The notes beneath the pieces were generated by a model that searched no databases, was not told the origin of the DNA, and worked only from the letters and a program-made list of their open reading frames with translations. From Candidatus Lutibacillus vidarii (GTDB taxonomy: Bacteria > Actinomycetota > Actinomycetes > Actinomycetales > Dermatophilaceae): a stretch of DNA of 64,000 bases. The position numbers were made by a program, and so were the translations under genes. The stretch spans positions 248,001-312,000 of the forward strand of contig JADKGA010000002.1 of the NCBI GenBank assembly GCA_016717165.1. Direction: 5' to 3'. Positions 52,841 through 62,044 of the stretch are shown here, one piece after another; the first letter of the stretch is position 1; each line of letters begins with the position of its first letter.

Positions 52841-54019
52841 GAGGGCGACGACAACGCCCAGTGCGGCGCAGACGCCGAGGGTGAGCACTGGCCCGCGGCG
52901 GACGGCGAGGAGCAGGACCGCTGCGGCGAGCAGGACGGCGAGCTGCCAGGGCTGGGTCAGGGCACGAGCCAGCGGTATGGCGCTGCCGAGGATCGCCCCG
53001 ATCGCGGCCGGGCCGGCCCCGTCGAGGAACGACCGCGCCGCTGAGGTCCGCAGCCGGTCGAAGCGGCGAGCCCCGCCGAGGATGAGCAGCACCGAGGGGG
53101 CGAAGGCCACGACCGAGGCGAGCACCCCGCCGAGCACGCCGGCCGCCGCGAAGCCCACGACGGCGACGGTCTGGGTCACCGGACCGGGGGTGACCTGGCC
53201 GAGGGCGACCGCGTTGAGGAACTGGGTGGGGGTCATCCAGCCGTGCACCGAGACGGCATCGGCCTGCATGAGCGGGACGATGACGAAGCCGCCGCCGTAG
53301 GACAAGGCGCCGACCTTGAACGCCGTCCATGCCACCGCGGCCAGCCCCGTCAGCCCGACCGCCGAGGCCGTCACGGCCAGGGCGGCAGCGGATGCCCGCC
53401 CGATCGAGTCCCTTCCCGAGCCGAGAACCGCCGGCCCTGCCACGATGACCGCGGACCGGGGGCCGGGGCCGGTATACCTGAGCATGAGCTCGACCCCGCC
53501 GCAGGCGAGCAGGGCCAGGACGACCCACGGACCTGCCGTCGCCGCGGCGGCCGCGCCGACCGCCGCGTACAGGGCCCAGCGAGCGTGGGAGCGGGCCCGA
53601 CCCCAGCTGGGGCGGACCAGTGCCCACCCGGCCTGGACCGCGACGGCAGCGACCGCCGCCCCGGCACCGGCGCCCGCACCGAGCACCCACCGCGGCGGCG
53701 AGTCGGCGAGGAAGACCGCGGCGAGGGCGAGGATGGCGACCAGGCCCGGGACGATGAAACCGAGCGCCCCGATGACCCCGCCGCGCCAGCCACCGACCCG
53801 CCAGGCGCAGTAGATGGCCAGCTGGGTGGAGGCCGGGCCGGGCAGGACGTTGCAGGTGGCCAGGGCGTCCTCGAACTCGGTGGCATCGAGCCAGCCGCGG
53901 CGCTCGACGCAGAGCTCCCGGAGCATCCGGATGTGGGTGGGCGGCCCGCCGAAGCCGAGCAGGCCGAGCCTGGTCCACTCGCGGGCGATCTCGCCCGGGC
54001 CGACGGCGCCGAGGGTCAC
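52817..54019 (-). CDS. chrA: ChrA-family chromate transporter
   Basis: A 400-residue two-domain (long-chain) CHR transporter with about ten helices. Each half has the chromate-transporter signature: LLGFGGPPTHIRML with LATCNVLPGPASTQLAIYC, and VGALSYGGGFVIVPLM with ALGQVTPGPVTQT. It exports chromate or a related oxyanion. The GTG start overlaps the arsenite transporter stop as GTGA, so the two form an operon. Confidence 0.93.
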   Translation of the reverse strand: MTLGAVGPGEIAREWTRLGLLGFGGPPTHIRMLRELCVERRGWLDATEFEDALATCNVLPGPASTQLAIYCAWRVGGWRGGVIGALGFIVPGLVAILALAAVFLADSPPRWVLGAGAGAGAAVAAVAVQAGWALVRPSWGRARSHARWALYAAVGAAAAATAGPWVVLALLACGGVELMLRYTGPGPRSAVIVAGPAVLGSGRDSIGRASAAALAVTASAVGLTGLAAVAWTAFKVGALSYGGGFVIVPLMQADAVSVHGWMTPTQFLNAVALGQVTPGPVTQTVAVVGFAAAGVLGGVLASVVAFAPSVLLILGGARRFDRLRTSAARSFLDGAGPAAIGAILGSAIPLARALTQPWQLAVLLAAAVLLLAVRRGPVLTLGVCAALGVVVALAGGPLAH

Positions 54020-55098
54020 GGCCCGACGGGAGCCGGGCCCGGGAACCGGCGCCGGAGCCACAGGCTCACGTAGACCAGGCCCACCAGCGCCGGCACCTCG
54101 ATGAGCGGCCCGACGACGCCGGCGAGGGCCTGACCCGAGGAGACCCCGAAGGTCGCGATCGCGACGGCGATGGCGAGCTCGAAGTTGTTGCCCGCAGCCG
54201 TGAACGCCAAGGTTGTCGTGCGTTCGTACGACAAACCGAGCGCGCGGCCGAGGACGTGCCCCGCGCCCCACATCAGGGCGAAGTACACCAGCAGCGGTAT
54301 GGCGATCCGCGCCACGTCGAGCGGGCGGGAGGTGATCTGGGCGCCCTGCAGCGCGAAGAGGACGACGATGGTGAAGAGCAGGCCGTAGAGCGCCCAGGGC
54401 CCGATCCGGGGGAGGAAGGCCGTCTCGTACCACTGCCGCCCACGGAGCCGTTCGCCATACCGGCGGGTGGCCCACCCGGCGAGCAGCGGGATGCCGAGGA
54501 AGATGAGGACCGACTTGGCGATCTGCCCGGGCGAGACGTCCAGGGCCGCCTGCGAGGCGCCGAACCAGCTCGGCACCACGGTGAGATAGAACCAGCCGAG
54601 CCCGGCGAAGGCGATGACCTGGAAGACCGAGTTGAGCGCCACCAGCACCGCCGCGGCCTCCCGGTCGCCGCAGGCCAGGTCGTTCCAGATGATGACCATG
54701 GCGATGCACCGCGCCAGCCCGACGATGACCAGCCCGGTGCGGTAGGCGGGCAGGTCGGCGAGGAAGAGCCAGGCGAGCCCGGTCATCAGGGCCGGACCGA
54801 TGAGCCAGTTGAGGACGAGCGAGGGCACCAGGAGGCGCCGGTCCCGGGTCACCGAGTCGAGGGCGTCATACCGGACCTTGGCGAGGACGGGGTACATCAT
54901 GACGAGCAGCCCGAGGGCGATCGGCAACGAGATGCCGTCCACCTCCACCGCGGACAGCCAGCCGCCCAGCCCGGGGACGAGGCGGCCGAGGAGCAGCCCG
55001 GCGACCATGGCCAGACCGATCCACACCGGGAGGAACCGGTCGAGGGTCGACAGCCGTGCGGCGACGTGCGTCTCAGGGGGGAGCGTGGGGGTGTCCAT
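54016..55098 (-). CDS. acr3: ACR3-family arsenite efflux permease
   Basis: A 360-residue, ten-helix transporter. GLARCIAMVIIWNDLACGD contains the conserved Cys of ACR3 in helix 4, and FTAAGNNFELAIAVAIA is the conserved helix 9 motif. It exports arsenite. First gene of a two-gene operon with chrA. No arsC or arsR lies nearby, although an ArsR-like site precedes the gene. Confidence 0.95.
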   Translation of the reverse strand: MDTPTLPPETHVAARLSTLDRFLPVWIGLAMVAGLLLGRLVPGLGGWLSAVEVDGISLPIALGLLVMMYPVLAKVRYDALDSVTRDRRLLVPSLVLNWLIGPALMTGLAWLFLADLPAYRTGLVIVGLARCIAMVIIWNDLACGDREAAAVLVALNSVFQVIAFAGLGWFYLTVVPSWFGASQAALDVSPGQIAKSVLIFLGIPLLAGWATRRYGERLRGRQWYETAFLPRIGPWALYGLLFTIVVLFALQGAQITSRPLDVARIAIPLLVYFALMWGAGHVLGRALGLSYERTTTLAFTAAGNNFELAIAVAIATFGVSSGQALAGVVGPLIEVPALVGLVYVSLWLRRRFPGPAPVGP

Positions 55099-55115
55099 GC
55101 GGTGCCTCGCGTCAT

Positions 55116-55131
55116 ATCGACAGGTGTCTAT
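55116..55131 (-). promoter_or_regulatory. ArsR-like operator upstream of acr3
   Basis: A 16-base imperfect palindrome ATCGACA-GG-TGTCTAT (one mismatch), 18 bases upstream of the acr3 start. Size and place fit an ArsR/SmtB-family repressor site that would block initiation. The motif match is by eye only. Confidence 0.4.
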
Positions 55132-55236
55132 TCAAGCCTAGCGGGTTGGGGCGCTCCGGTGGCAGTGGTCGGGCGGGGCCGGGAGGGCCGGGTGGGATCG
55201 GGAGGGAGCCTCGGATGCCGACGGTACGCTGACGCC

Positions 55237-56241
55237 GTGACCGGCCCGCCCAGCGCTGCCGAGGTCCTCGCGGACCTGCGCGTGGTCGCCATACCGCTGC
55301 GGGTGCCCTTCCGCGGGGTGACCACTCGCGAGGTCGCGCTGGTCCGCGGACCTGTCGGGTGGGCCGAGTTCGCCCCCTTCCTCGAGTATGCCGACCACGA
55401 GTCGAGCCGCTGGCTGGCCGCTGCGGTGGAGGCCGCGTGGCACGGCTGGCCGGCTCCGGTCCGGGCGGACGTCCCGGTCAACGCGACGGTGCCCGCGGTC
55501 GCGGCGGCTGAGGTCGCAGCGGTGCTGGACCGCTTCGACGGGTGCACGACGGCCAAGGTCAAGGTCGCCCAGCGCGGCCAGCGGCTGAGCGACGACCTCG
55601 ACCGGGTGGCCGCGGTCCGGGAGCGCCTCGGGCCGACCGGCCGGATCCGGGTCGACGCCAATGGCGCCTGGTCGCTCGACGACGCCGTCAGCGCGCTCAC
55701 CGCCTTGGCGGCCTATCGGCTCGAGTACGCCGAGCAGCCCTGCGCCGAGGTCGACGACCTGGCCCGGCTGCGGGTGCGGCTCGCCGCCCTCGGGGTTGAC
55801 GTGCTGATCGCCGCGGACGAGTCGATCCGGCGAGCCGAGGACCCGCTGCGGGTTGCCCGGGAGGAGGCCGCCGACCTCGTCGTCATCAAGGTCGCCCCAC
55901 TCGGCGGGGTGCGCCGGGCGCTGCAGGTCGTCGCCGAGTGTGGGCTGCCCGCCGTGGTGTCGTCCGCCCTGGACACCTCCATTGGTATGTCGGCGGGCGT
56001 GGCTCTGGCCGCCGCGCTCCCGGAGCTGCCCTATGCCTGCGGCCTCGGCACGGTCGAGCTGCTCGCCGGTGACGTCGTCGGCCGATCCCTGCGCCCGCGC
56101 GGCGGCCACATCGCCGTCCCAACGGCTGCGCCCGAGGTCGACGCCGAGCTGGTCGAGCGGTGGAGGGCCGCCCCGGACCGGGTCGCGTGGTGGCGGGCCC
56201 GTGTCGAACGCTGCCTCGACCTGCTGGACGACCGCACCTGA
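55237..56241 (+). CDS. menC: MenC, o-succinylbenzoate synthase
   Basis: A 334-residue enolase-superfamily dehydratase. The catalytic Lys is in TTAKVKVAQ. The metal ligands are the Asp in RIRVDANGAW, the Glu in YAEQPC and the Asp in IAADESI. The second Lys is in LVVIKVAPLGG. GTG start. It faces acr3 divergently and murJ convergently. Confidence 0.94.
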   Translation: MTGPPSAAEVLADLRVVAIPLRVPFRGVTTREVALVRGPVGWAEFAPFLEYADHESSRWLAAAVEAAWHGWPAPVRADVPVNATVPAVAAAEVAAVLDRFDGCTTAKVKVAQRGQRLSDDLDRVAAVRERLGPTGRIRVDANGAWSLDDAVSALTALAAYRLEYAEQPCAEVDDLARLRVRLAALGVDVLIAADESIRRAEDPLRVAREEAADLVVIKVAPLGGVRRALQVVAECGLPAVVSSALDTSIGMSAGVALAAALPELPYACGLGTVELLAGDVVGRSLRPRGGHIAVPTAAPEVDAELVERWRAAPDRVAWWRARVERCLDLLDDRT

Positions 56242-56266
56242 CCCAGCCCGGCGGGCCGGCATCCCG

Positions 56267-57859
56267 TCACAGGCTGCGCAGCACCGGCAGCCGACGCGCG
56301 AACGGGGCGAGGATGTCGAGCACCGGGCGGATCTGCAGGACGTAGACGAGTAACAGGTAGGCGGCGGAGAAGAAGAGCCCGCCGACCGCGGCGACGAGGA
56401 GGTTGCCCGGCCGGGTGTCGGGCAACCAGCGGGCCGCGCCGAGCGTGGCCGGCCAGGCGATGAGCCCGGCGAGCAGGCTTGCGGTGAGGATCCGGGCCAG
56501 GGTGCGGAAGATGGCGCGCCCGCCGAGCAGCCCGAGCCGGTGCCGGACCAGCCAGGCCCCGACCGAGGAGCTGGTGAGATTGCTGACGACCAGCCCGGCG
56601 GCGGCGATCGGCACCGTGAGCGAGGGCGCCGCGAGCAGCGCCCCGAGGTTGACCAGGGTGGCCACCCCGGTGAGGACCAGCTGCACCCGGAAGGCAGTGC
56701 GGCCGTCCTCGAGGGCGTAGAAGACCCGCTGGTTGAGCACGTCCACCCCGAACGGCACGACGCCGAGGAGCATGATCGCCGCGGCCAGGGCGGTGGCCTC
56801 CTGCTGACGCTGCGAGACGTCGAAGAGGACCGTCACTGCGGGGACCGCGACGATCGACCAGCCGACCATCGCCGGGATGGTGAAGGCCGCCGGGAGGACG
56901 ATCCCGCGGCCGTAGTCGCTGCGGACCGCTCGGGAGTCCCCGTCGCGGATCGCCGCGGACATCCGCGGGTAGAGCGCGGTGATGAGGGAGAGCGCCGCGA
57001 GCGAGTGCGGCAGCATGAAGATGAGCATCGCGCTGGACTGGACCGAGGATGCCGGCTCGCCCGCGTCGGTGGCCCGGGAGAGCACGTTGGTGAGGATCGC
57101 GTACCCGGCCTGCGAGACGAGAAGCGCGGCGAACGCCCAGCCGGCGACGGTCGAGGTGGCGCGCAGCCCGACGCCGCGGAAGCCCCACACCGGGCGGTAC
57201 CGGAACCCGGTGCGCCATAGCGCCGCGACGACGACGGCCCCCTGGACCATGACCGACAGCGTCGAGCTCCCGGCAAGCAGCCAGACCATGTCCATGGTCC
57301 ACGCCGACGGCGGCTGCTGGACGGCATACCGCAGCGGGAAGACGACCAGAGCGGCGATGGCGACGACATTGGCCGCGGCGGGAGCCCAGCCGAAGGCGAG
57401 CAGCCGGCCGCGGGCGTTGAGCACCTGACCGAGCAACGCGTAGATGCCGTAGAAGAAGATCTGCGGCAGGCAGATGACCGCGAACGAGACGGCCAGGGTG
57501 TAGGTGCTGCCGGCGAAGCGGTTGGCGAAGAGGGTGACGAAGACCCCGGCCAGCGCCGTCGCGAGGACGGTGATGACGAGCATGGCCGAGATGGTGATGG
57601 TGAGCAGCCGGTTGGTGAACTCCGCGCCGCCGTCGGGGTTCTTGGCGGCCTTGACCAGCTGCGGGACGAGCACCGAGTTGAGCACGCCACCGGCGATGAC
57701 GAGGTAGATGACATTCGGCAAGGTGTTGGCGACGGTGAAGGCGTCTCCGGACGCACCGAGCCCGACCACCGAGGCGAGCAGCGCGGCCCGGACCACCCCG
57801 AGCACCCGCGAGGCGATCGTCCCGGAGGCCATGGCCACGCTGCTGCGCGCGATGCTCAT
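56267..57859 (-). CDS. murJ: MurJ/MviN-type lipid II flippase
   Basis: A 530-residue protein with about fourteen helices. It starts MSIARSSVAMASGTIASRVLGVVRAALLA, matching the MurJ first helix. VLVPQLVKAAK and MLPHSLAALSLITALYPRMS are present in order. No C-terminal kinase-like domain, unlike mycobacterial MviN. A second copy elsewhere is common in actinobacteria, so this may be a paralogue. The ATG overlaps the menD stop by 4 bases. Confidence 0.9.
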   Translation of the reverse strand: MSIARSSVAMASGTIASRVLGVVRAALLASVVGLGASGDAFTVANTLPNVIYLVIAGGVLNSVLVPQLVKAAKNPDGGAEFTNRLLTITISAMLVITVLATALAGVFVTLFANRFAGSTYTLAVSFAVICLPQIFFYGIYALLGQVLNARGRLLAFGWAPAAANVVAIAALVVFPLRYAVQQPPSAWTMDMVWLLAGSSTLSVMVQGAVVVAALWRTGFRYRPVWGFRGVGLRATSTVAGWAFAALLVSQAGYAILTNVLSRATDAGEPASSVQSSAMLIFMLPHSLAALSLITALYPRMSAAIRDGDSRAVRSDYGRGIVLPAAFTIPAMVGWSIVAVPAVTVLFDVSQRQQEATALAAAIMLLGVVPFGVDVLNQRVFYALEDGRTAFRVQLVLTGVATLVNLGALLAAPSLTVPIAAAGLVVSNLTSSSVGAWLVRHRLGLLGGRAIFRTLARILTASLLAGLIAWPATLGAARWLPDTRPGNLLVAAVGGLFFSAAYLLLVYVLQIRPVLDILAPFARRLPVLRSL

Positions 57860-59562
57860 GGGGCTCCTTCGTCGAGGCCCGCCCCGTCGACCACCGCTGC
57901 GGCCAGTGCGGCCAGGGCGGCGGCGTCGGCTCGGCGGGTGCCGCGCGGGACGCGGACCTCGGTCACCTCGATGCCCCGGGCGGGGCGGTTCAGTGTCGCA
58001 CGCAGCTCAGGCAGGTCCAGGACGCGGCGGTATGTCGTGCCGGGCGTTGCCCCGACCAGGGCGGCCAGGTCGGTGCCGGTCGGGGTGGCGAAGACCCGCT
58101 CGAAGGCCGCCGCGTAGTCCGGTCCACCCTGCTCGAGGAGGCTGAAGATCGACCCGCCATCGTCGTTGACGACGACCAGGTGCAGGTCGGGGCGGGGTTC
58201 GTCGGGTCCGAGGCGCAGCGCGTTCGCGTCGTGGAGGAAGGTGAGATCACCCATGACCGCGAGCCGTCGGCTGGCGCTCGGGCGGGCCAGAGCCACTCCG
58301 ATGGCGGTCGAGACGACGCCGTCGATGCCGGCCAGGCCCCGGTTGGCGACGACGAACCGACGCCCCAGCGGCTCGAACGGGGTGGCCATGACGTCGAGAT
58401 CGCGGATCGGGTTCGACGACCCGACGACGAGCGTGGCGCGTGGGGTGACCGCGGCACCGATCTCGGCGGCGACCGCGAGCGGGTGCAGCTCGCCAGGTGG
58501 CAGGTCCTGCTGCCAGGACCGGACCTGGGCGTCGATGGCGGCGGACAGGGCGCGGTCGGCGGCGCGCCAGCGCCCCAGCCACCGCTCCTCGTCCGGCTCG
58601 GGATCGCCGTCGACGCGGGGGACCTGGTCGAGGACCTGGGCCACCCGGCCGGGGTCGGTGGCGACGCCGACGCGGGTCCGGACCGCGAGGATCTCCAGCT
58701 CGGGGTCGCTGATCAGGGCGGTGACCGGCCGGGAGAGCGTGGGGTGGCCGACGACGACGACCCGCTCGACCCCCGCGCGCAGCGAGGTGCCGAGCAGCAG
58801 GCGCGCGGTCCGGACGGCGTTGGCGCCGGCGCGCGCGCCCGAGGTGGGCTCGGCGAGGAGGGGCCAGCCGGCCCGTTCGGCGAGGATCCGGGCGGCCGGT
58901 CCGGCGTCGTCGCCGGCGACGACGAGGGTGCGCGGCCCGCGGCCCAATGTCGTCGGTCGGCTCCGGTCGCGGGTCGCCGCGGTGTCGTCGTCCTCCGGTA
59001 TGCCGGTGTCCGCTCCGTCCTCCCCGCCGACGGGCCACCACGGGGTGGCTGGGTCGGGGACGAGCAGTCCGTCGAGCTGGAGGTTGAGGTGGACCGGAGC
59101 GTCGGCACGGCATACCGCTGCGGTGGTCTCGCGGACCTGGCTGGGCGGCGCGGAGGTGCGGATGTCGGTGGTCGCCGCGAACCGGCCGAAGAGGCCGACC
59201 TGGTCGGTGGTCTGGTTCGCGCCGGTGCCGCGGAGGTGGTCGGGGCGGTCGGCGCTGACGACGACCAGCGGGCGCCCCGCGTGATGGGCCTCCATGACGG
59301 CGGGCAGGAGGTTGCCGACGGCGGTCCCGGAGGTCGTGACGACGGCGACCGGGGCGTGGCCGCCCATCGCCAGCCCCAGGGCGAGAAAGCCGGCGCTGCG
59401 CTCATCGATGCGCACGTGGACCCGCAGGTCACCAGCGCGGTCGGCGGCCCAGGCGGCCAGGGCGAGCGGGGTCGACCGGGACCCTGGGGCGAGGACGACC
59501 TCTCGGACTCCGGCGTCGCGCAGGCCCTGCAGCACGGCCACCGCCGTCTCAGACGCCCTCAC
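57856..59562 (-). CDS. menD: MenD, SEPHCHC synthase
   Basis: A 568-residue ThDP enzyme that joins 2-oxoglutarate to isochorismate. The N-terminal block VLAPGSRSTPLALAAW, the catalytic Glu in IDERSAGFLALG, and the ThDP-binding GDLTFLHDANAL, then NDDGGSIFSLLEQ, are intact. Downstream of menF by 86 bases and overlapping murJ. Confidence 0.96.
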   Translation of the reverse strand: MRASETAVAVLQGLRDAGVREVVLAPGSRSTPLALAAWAADRAGDLRVHVRIDERSAGFLALGLAMGGHAPVAVVTTSGTAVGNLLPAVMEAHHAGRPLVVVSADRPDHLRGTGANQTTDQVGLFGRFAATTDIRTSAPPSQVRETTAAVCRADAPVHLNLQLDGLLVPDPATPWWPVGGEDGADTGIPEDDDTAATRDRSRPTTLGRGPRTLVVAGDDAGPAARILAERAGWPLLAEPTSGARAGANAVRTARLLLGTSLRAGVERVVVVGHPTLSRPVTALISDPELEILAVRTRVGVATDPGRVAQVLDQVPRVDGDPEPDEERWLGRWRAADRALSAAIDAQVRSWQQDLPPGELHPLAVAAEIGAAVTPRATLVVGSSNPIRDLDVMATPFEPLGRRFVVANRGLAGIDGVVSTAIGVALARPSASRRLAVMGDLTFLHDANALRLGPDEPRPDLHLVVVNDDGGSIFSLLEQGGPDYAAAFERVFATPTGTDLAALVGATPGTTYRRVLDLPELRATLNRPARGIEVTEVRVPRGTRRADAAALAALAAAVVDGAGLDEGAP

Positions 59563-59648
59563 GGTGTCGAGTATCCACGCCCTGACCGAGCGCGTGCGTC
59601 ACCCGCGCGGCGCGGTCGGTGATTCGGGGTGCGCGGCGGGCTCGGGGC

Positions 59649-60989
59649 CTAGCGGCGCGGGGACGGCTCCGGGCTGAGGGCGTCGCGCATCGGGACCAGC
59701 TTGGAGTCCGACTCGGCGACCTCGGCCGCGGGGTCGGACCCGGCGACGATGCCGCACCCGGCGAAGAGCCGCAGGGAGGCAGCGTCGGCGTCGTCATACC
59801 GGCCGCATCGCAAGGCGATGCCCCACTCACCGTCGCCGGACGCGTCGGTCCAGCCGACGGGACCGGCATACCGGCCGCGGTCCATGTGCTCGAGGTCGGC
59901 GATGACCTCGGCGGCGACCGGTGTCGGTGTGCCGCAGACCGCGGCGGAAGGATGCAGGGAGGCGGCGAGGGCGAGCGAGGAGACCGGGTCCGAGACGTGC
60001 CCGGTGACATCGGTCGCCAGGTGCATGACGTTGGCAAGGTGAAGCACCGAGGGCGTCTCGGGGACGTTCATCGACGAGCAGTGCGGGGCCAGCGCATCGG
60101 CGACCGAGCGGACGGCGTACTCGTGCTCCTCGAGGTCCTTGCTCGACCGGGCCAGCGAGGCGGCGAGCGCGAGGTCTTTGGCGTCGTCGCCGGTGCGACG
60201 GATCGTCCCGGCGAGCACCCGCGAGGTGACCAGGCCCTTGTCGCGGCGCACCAGCATCTCCGGCGTCGCGCCGAGCAGACCGCCGACGGTGAAGACCCAC
60301 GTCGTGGGGTACCGCTCGGCCAGTCGCTCCAGGACCCAGCGCGGGTCGAGGGGGGCGGGGGAGCGGACGAGCAGGTCCCGAGCGAGCACCACCTTGTCGA
60401 GCTGACCTGCGGCGATGCGCTCGACCGCTGCGGCCACCGCGAGCTCCCACTGGGCGGCGGACTGCGCACCGTCGGCGAAGGCGACCTCCGGCGGAGCGGT
60501 GGGCGGGGCCGCCTGGGCCGGGAACCGGGTGGTCGGGACCGCCGCAACCTCACCGTCGACGTGCGAGGCGGTGGTCAGCCAGGTGCGGTCGCCGCGCCGG
60601 CCGATGAGGACCTCAGGGACGACGAGCAGCGACTCATCGGCGGAGTCGTCGGCGAAGGCGAAGGAGCCGAAGGCGACCGGCCCGGTGCCCGGCACCCGGA
60701 CCTCGTCGCGGACGATGGCGCGGGCCGACACCTGCTCCCACCAGGTCGCTGCGGCGTCGAAGCGCTCCGCGCCGGTGGTGGTGAAGCGCGCCACGGCGCC
60801 CCAGCCGACGAGGCCGTCGCCGCGCCGGACCCACGAGACGTACTCGCCGGGGTCGGCGCTGGGCGGCAAGAGAGCGAGGAGCGAGGCGACATCCGGGCCC
60901 GGCACGGTGCGGAAGACCAGGGACGGTGACGCGGCCGAGGTCTCGGCCGGGGCGACGAGGTCGTCGTCGACGAGAGGTCGTGTCGCCAT
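59649..60989 (-). CDS. menF: Isochorismate synthase (MenF/EntC type)
   Basis: A 446-residue chorismate-binding enzyme. LDKVVLARDLLVRS, LAGTIRRTGDD and LHPSAAVCGTP carry the active-site Lys, Glu and other family residues. Position beside menD and menG indicates the menaquinone role rather than siderophore synthesis. An inverted repeat element lies 73 bases upstream of its start, in the divergent region shared with menG. Confidence 0.93.
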   Translation of the reverse strand: MATRPLVDDDLVAPAETSAASPSLVFRTVPGPDVASLLALLPPSADPGEYVSWVRRGDGLVGWGAVARFTTTGAERFDAAATWWEQVSARAIVRDEVRVPGTGPVAFGSFAFADDSADESLLVVPEVLIGRRGDRTWLTTASHVDGEVAAVPTTRFPAQAAPPTAPPEVAFADGAQSAAQWELAVAAAVERIAAGQLDKVVLARDLLVRSPAPLDPRWVLERLAERYPTTWVFTVGGLLGATPEMLVRRDKGLVTSRVLAGTIRRTGDDAKDLALAASLARSSKDLEEHEYAVRSVADALAPHCSSMNVPETPSVLHLANVMHLATDVTGHVSDPVSSLALAASLHPSAAVCGTPTPVAAEVIADLEHMDRGRYAGPVGWTDASGDGEWGIALRCGRYDDADAASLRLFAGCGIVAGSDPAAEVAESDSKLVPMRDALSPEPSPRR

Positions 60990-61061
60990 AGCGACTCAAG
61001 GGTACGCCGCCGGGCCCCTCGGTGGCGCGGGCGAGGGTCCCGCGAGCCTCCTGCCGGGCAT

Positions 61062-61150
61062 TCAAACGTGCAATACCCAGGTATGCCGGTCCTGATATCG
61101 GGACAAACCCCATCCAAATACCTGGGGTGTCGGGACTATTGCACGTTTGA
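61062..61150. repeat. 89-base inverted-repeat element between menF and menG
   Basis: Outer arms TCAAACGTGCAATA (61062-61075) and its exact complement (61137-61150). The left arm runs on into CCCAGGTA, whose complement TACCTGGG is at 61119-61126, so a second 8-base stem forms with a 10-base bulge on the right. The centre holds GATATC. AT-rich for this genome. It may be a divergent regulatory element or a non-autonomous mobile remnant. Confidence 0.85.
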
Positions 61151-61234
61151 CTGCGCGCGACGTCGGGCGGGAGGGGTGTCGTGGCCCCGGAGCGTGGTCT
61201 CCACCACCGGCGGCGCCGCGAGAGGATAGAGCCC

Positions 61235-61945
61235 ATGAGCCGAGCCAGCCTCGACAAGCAGCCAGCCGATGTCGCCTCGATGTTCGACACCGTGGCGTCC
61301 CGCTACGACCTGACCAACGACGTGCTCTCGCTCGGCCAGGACCGGCTCTGGCGCAAGGCCACCGTCGCGGCGTGTGCCGCCCTGCCCGGGCAGCGGGTCC
61401 TCGATATCGCTGCGGGCACCGGCACCTCAAGCGAGCCCTTCGCGGACCGCGGCGTCGACGTCGTGCCGGCCGACTTCTCGTTGGGGATGCTCCGGGTCGG
61501 GAAGCGTCGGCGTCCGGACCTGACCTTCACCGCGTCCGACGCGCTGCGGCTGCCCTTCGCCGACGGCTCCTTCGACGTCGTCACGATCTCCTTCGGACTG
61601 CGCAATGTGTCGGACACCGGCGCGGCCCTGCAGGAGTTCCATCGGGTGACCAAGCCCGGTGGCCGCCTCGTCGTCTGCGAGTTCAGCCGCCCGACGAACC
61701 CGGTCTTCGCCAGGATCTACTCGACATACCTCATGGGGTCCTTGCCGGCGATCGCCCGGCGCACCTCGTCCAACCCCGAGTCCTATGTCTATCTCGCCGA
61801 GTCGATCCAGGCGTGGCCGGACCAGCGGGCCTTGGCGCAGACCATCGCCGACGCGGGCTGGGGCGACGTCTCCTGGCGCAACCTCAGCGGCGGGATCGTT
61901 GCCCTGCACCGCGCCACCGCCACCACCGCGACCACCGCGAGCTGA
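61235..61945 (+). CDS. menG: MenG/UbiE, demethylmenaquinone methyltransferase
   Basis: A 236-residue SAM-dependent methyltransferase for the last ring step of menaquinone synthesis. The start block VASMFDTVASRYDLTNDVLSLGQD, motif I VLDIAAGTGTSSEPFA, and FGLRNVSDTGAALQEFHRVTKPGGRL are typical. The ATG at 61235 has AGAGGA upstream. Divergent from menF. Confidence 0.96.
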   Translation: MSRASLDKQPADVASMFDTVASRYDLTNDVLSLGQDRLWRKATVAACAALPGQRVLDIAAGTGTSSEPFADRGVDVVPADFSLGMLRVGKRRRPDLTFTASDALRLPFADGSFDVVTISFGLRNVSDTGAALQEFHRVTKPGGRLVVCEFSRPTNPVFARIYSTYLMGSLPAIARRTSSNPESYVYLAESIQAWPDQRALAQTIADAGWGDVSWRNLSGGIVALHRATATTATTAS

Positions 61946-62044
61946 CCGAGGGGCCAGGCGGGCGGCCCGTGGGGCAGCCCGTAGACTGACTCGGTTCCTG
62001 ACATCCCCACCCGTGACGAGCGCGACGAGCGAGGACGAGAGACG

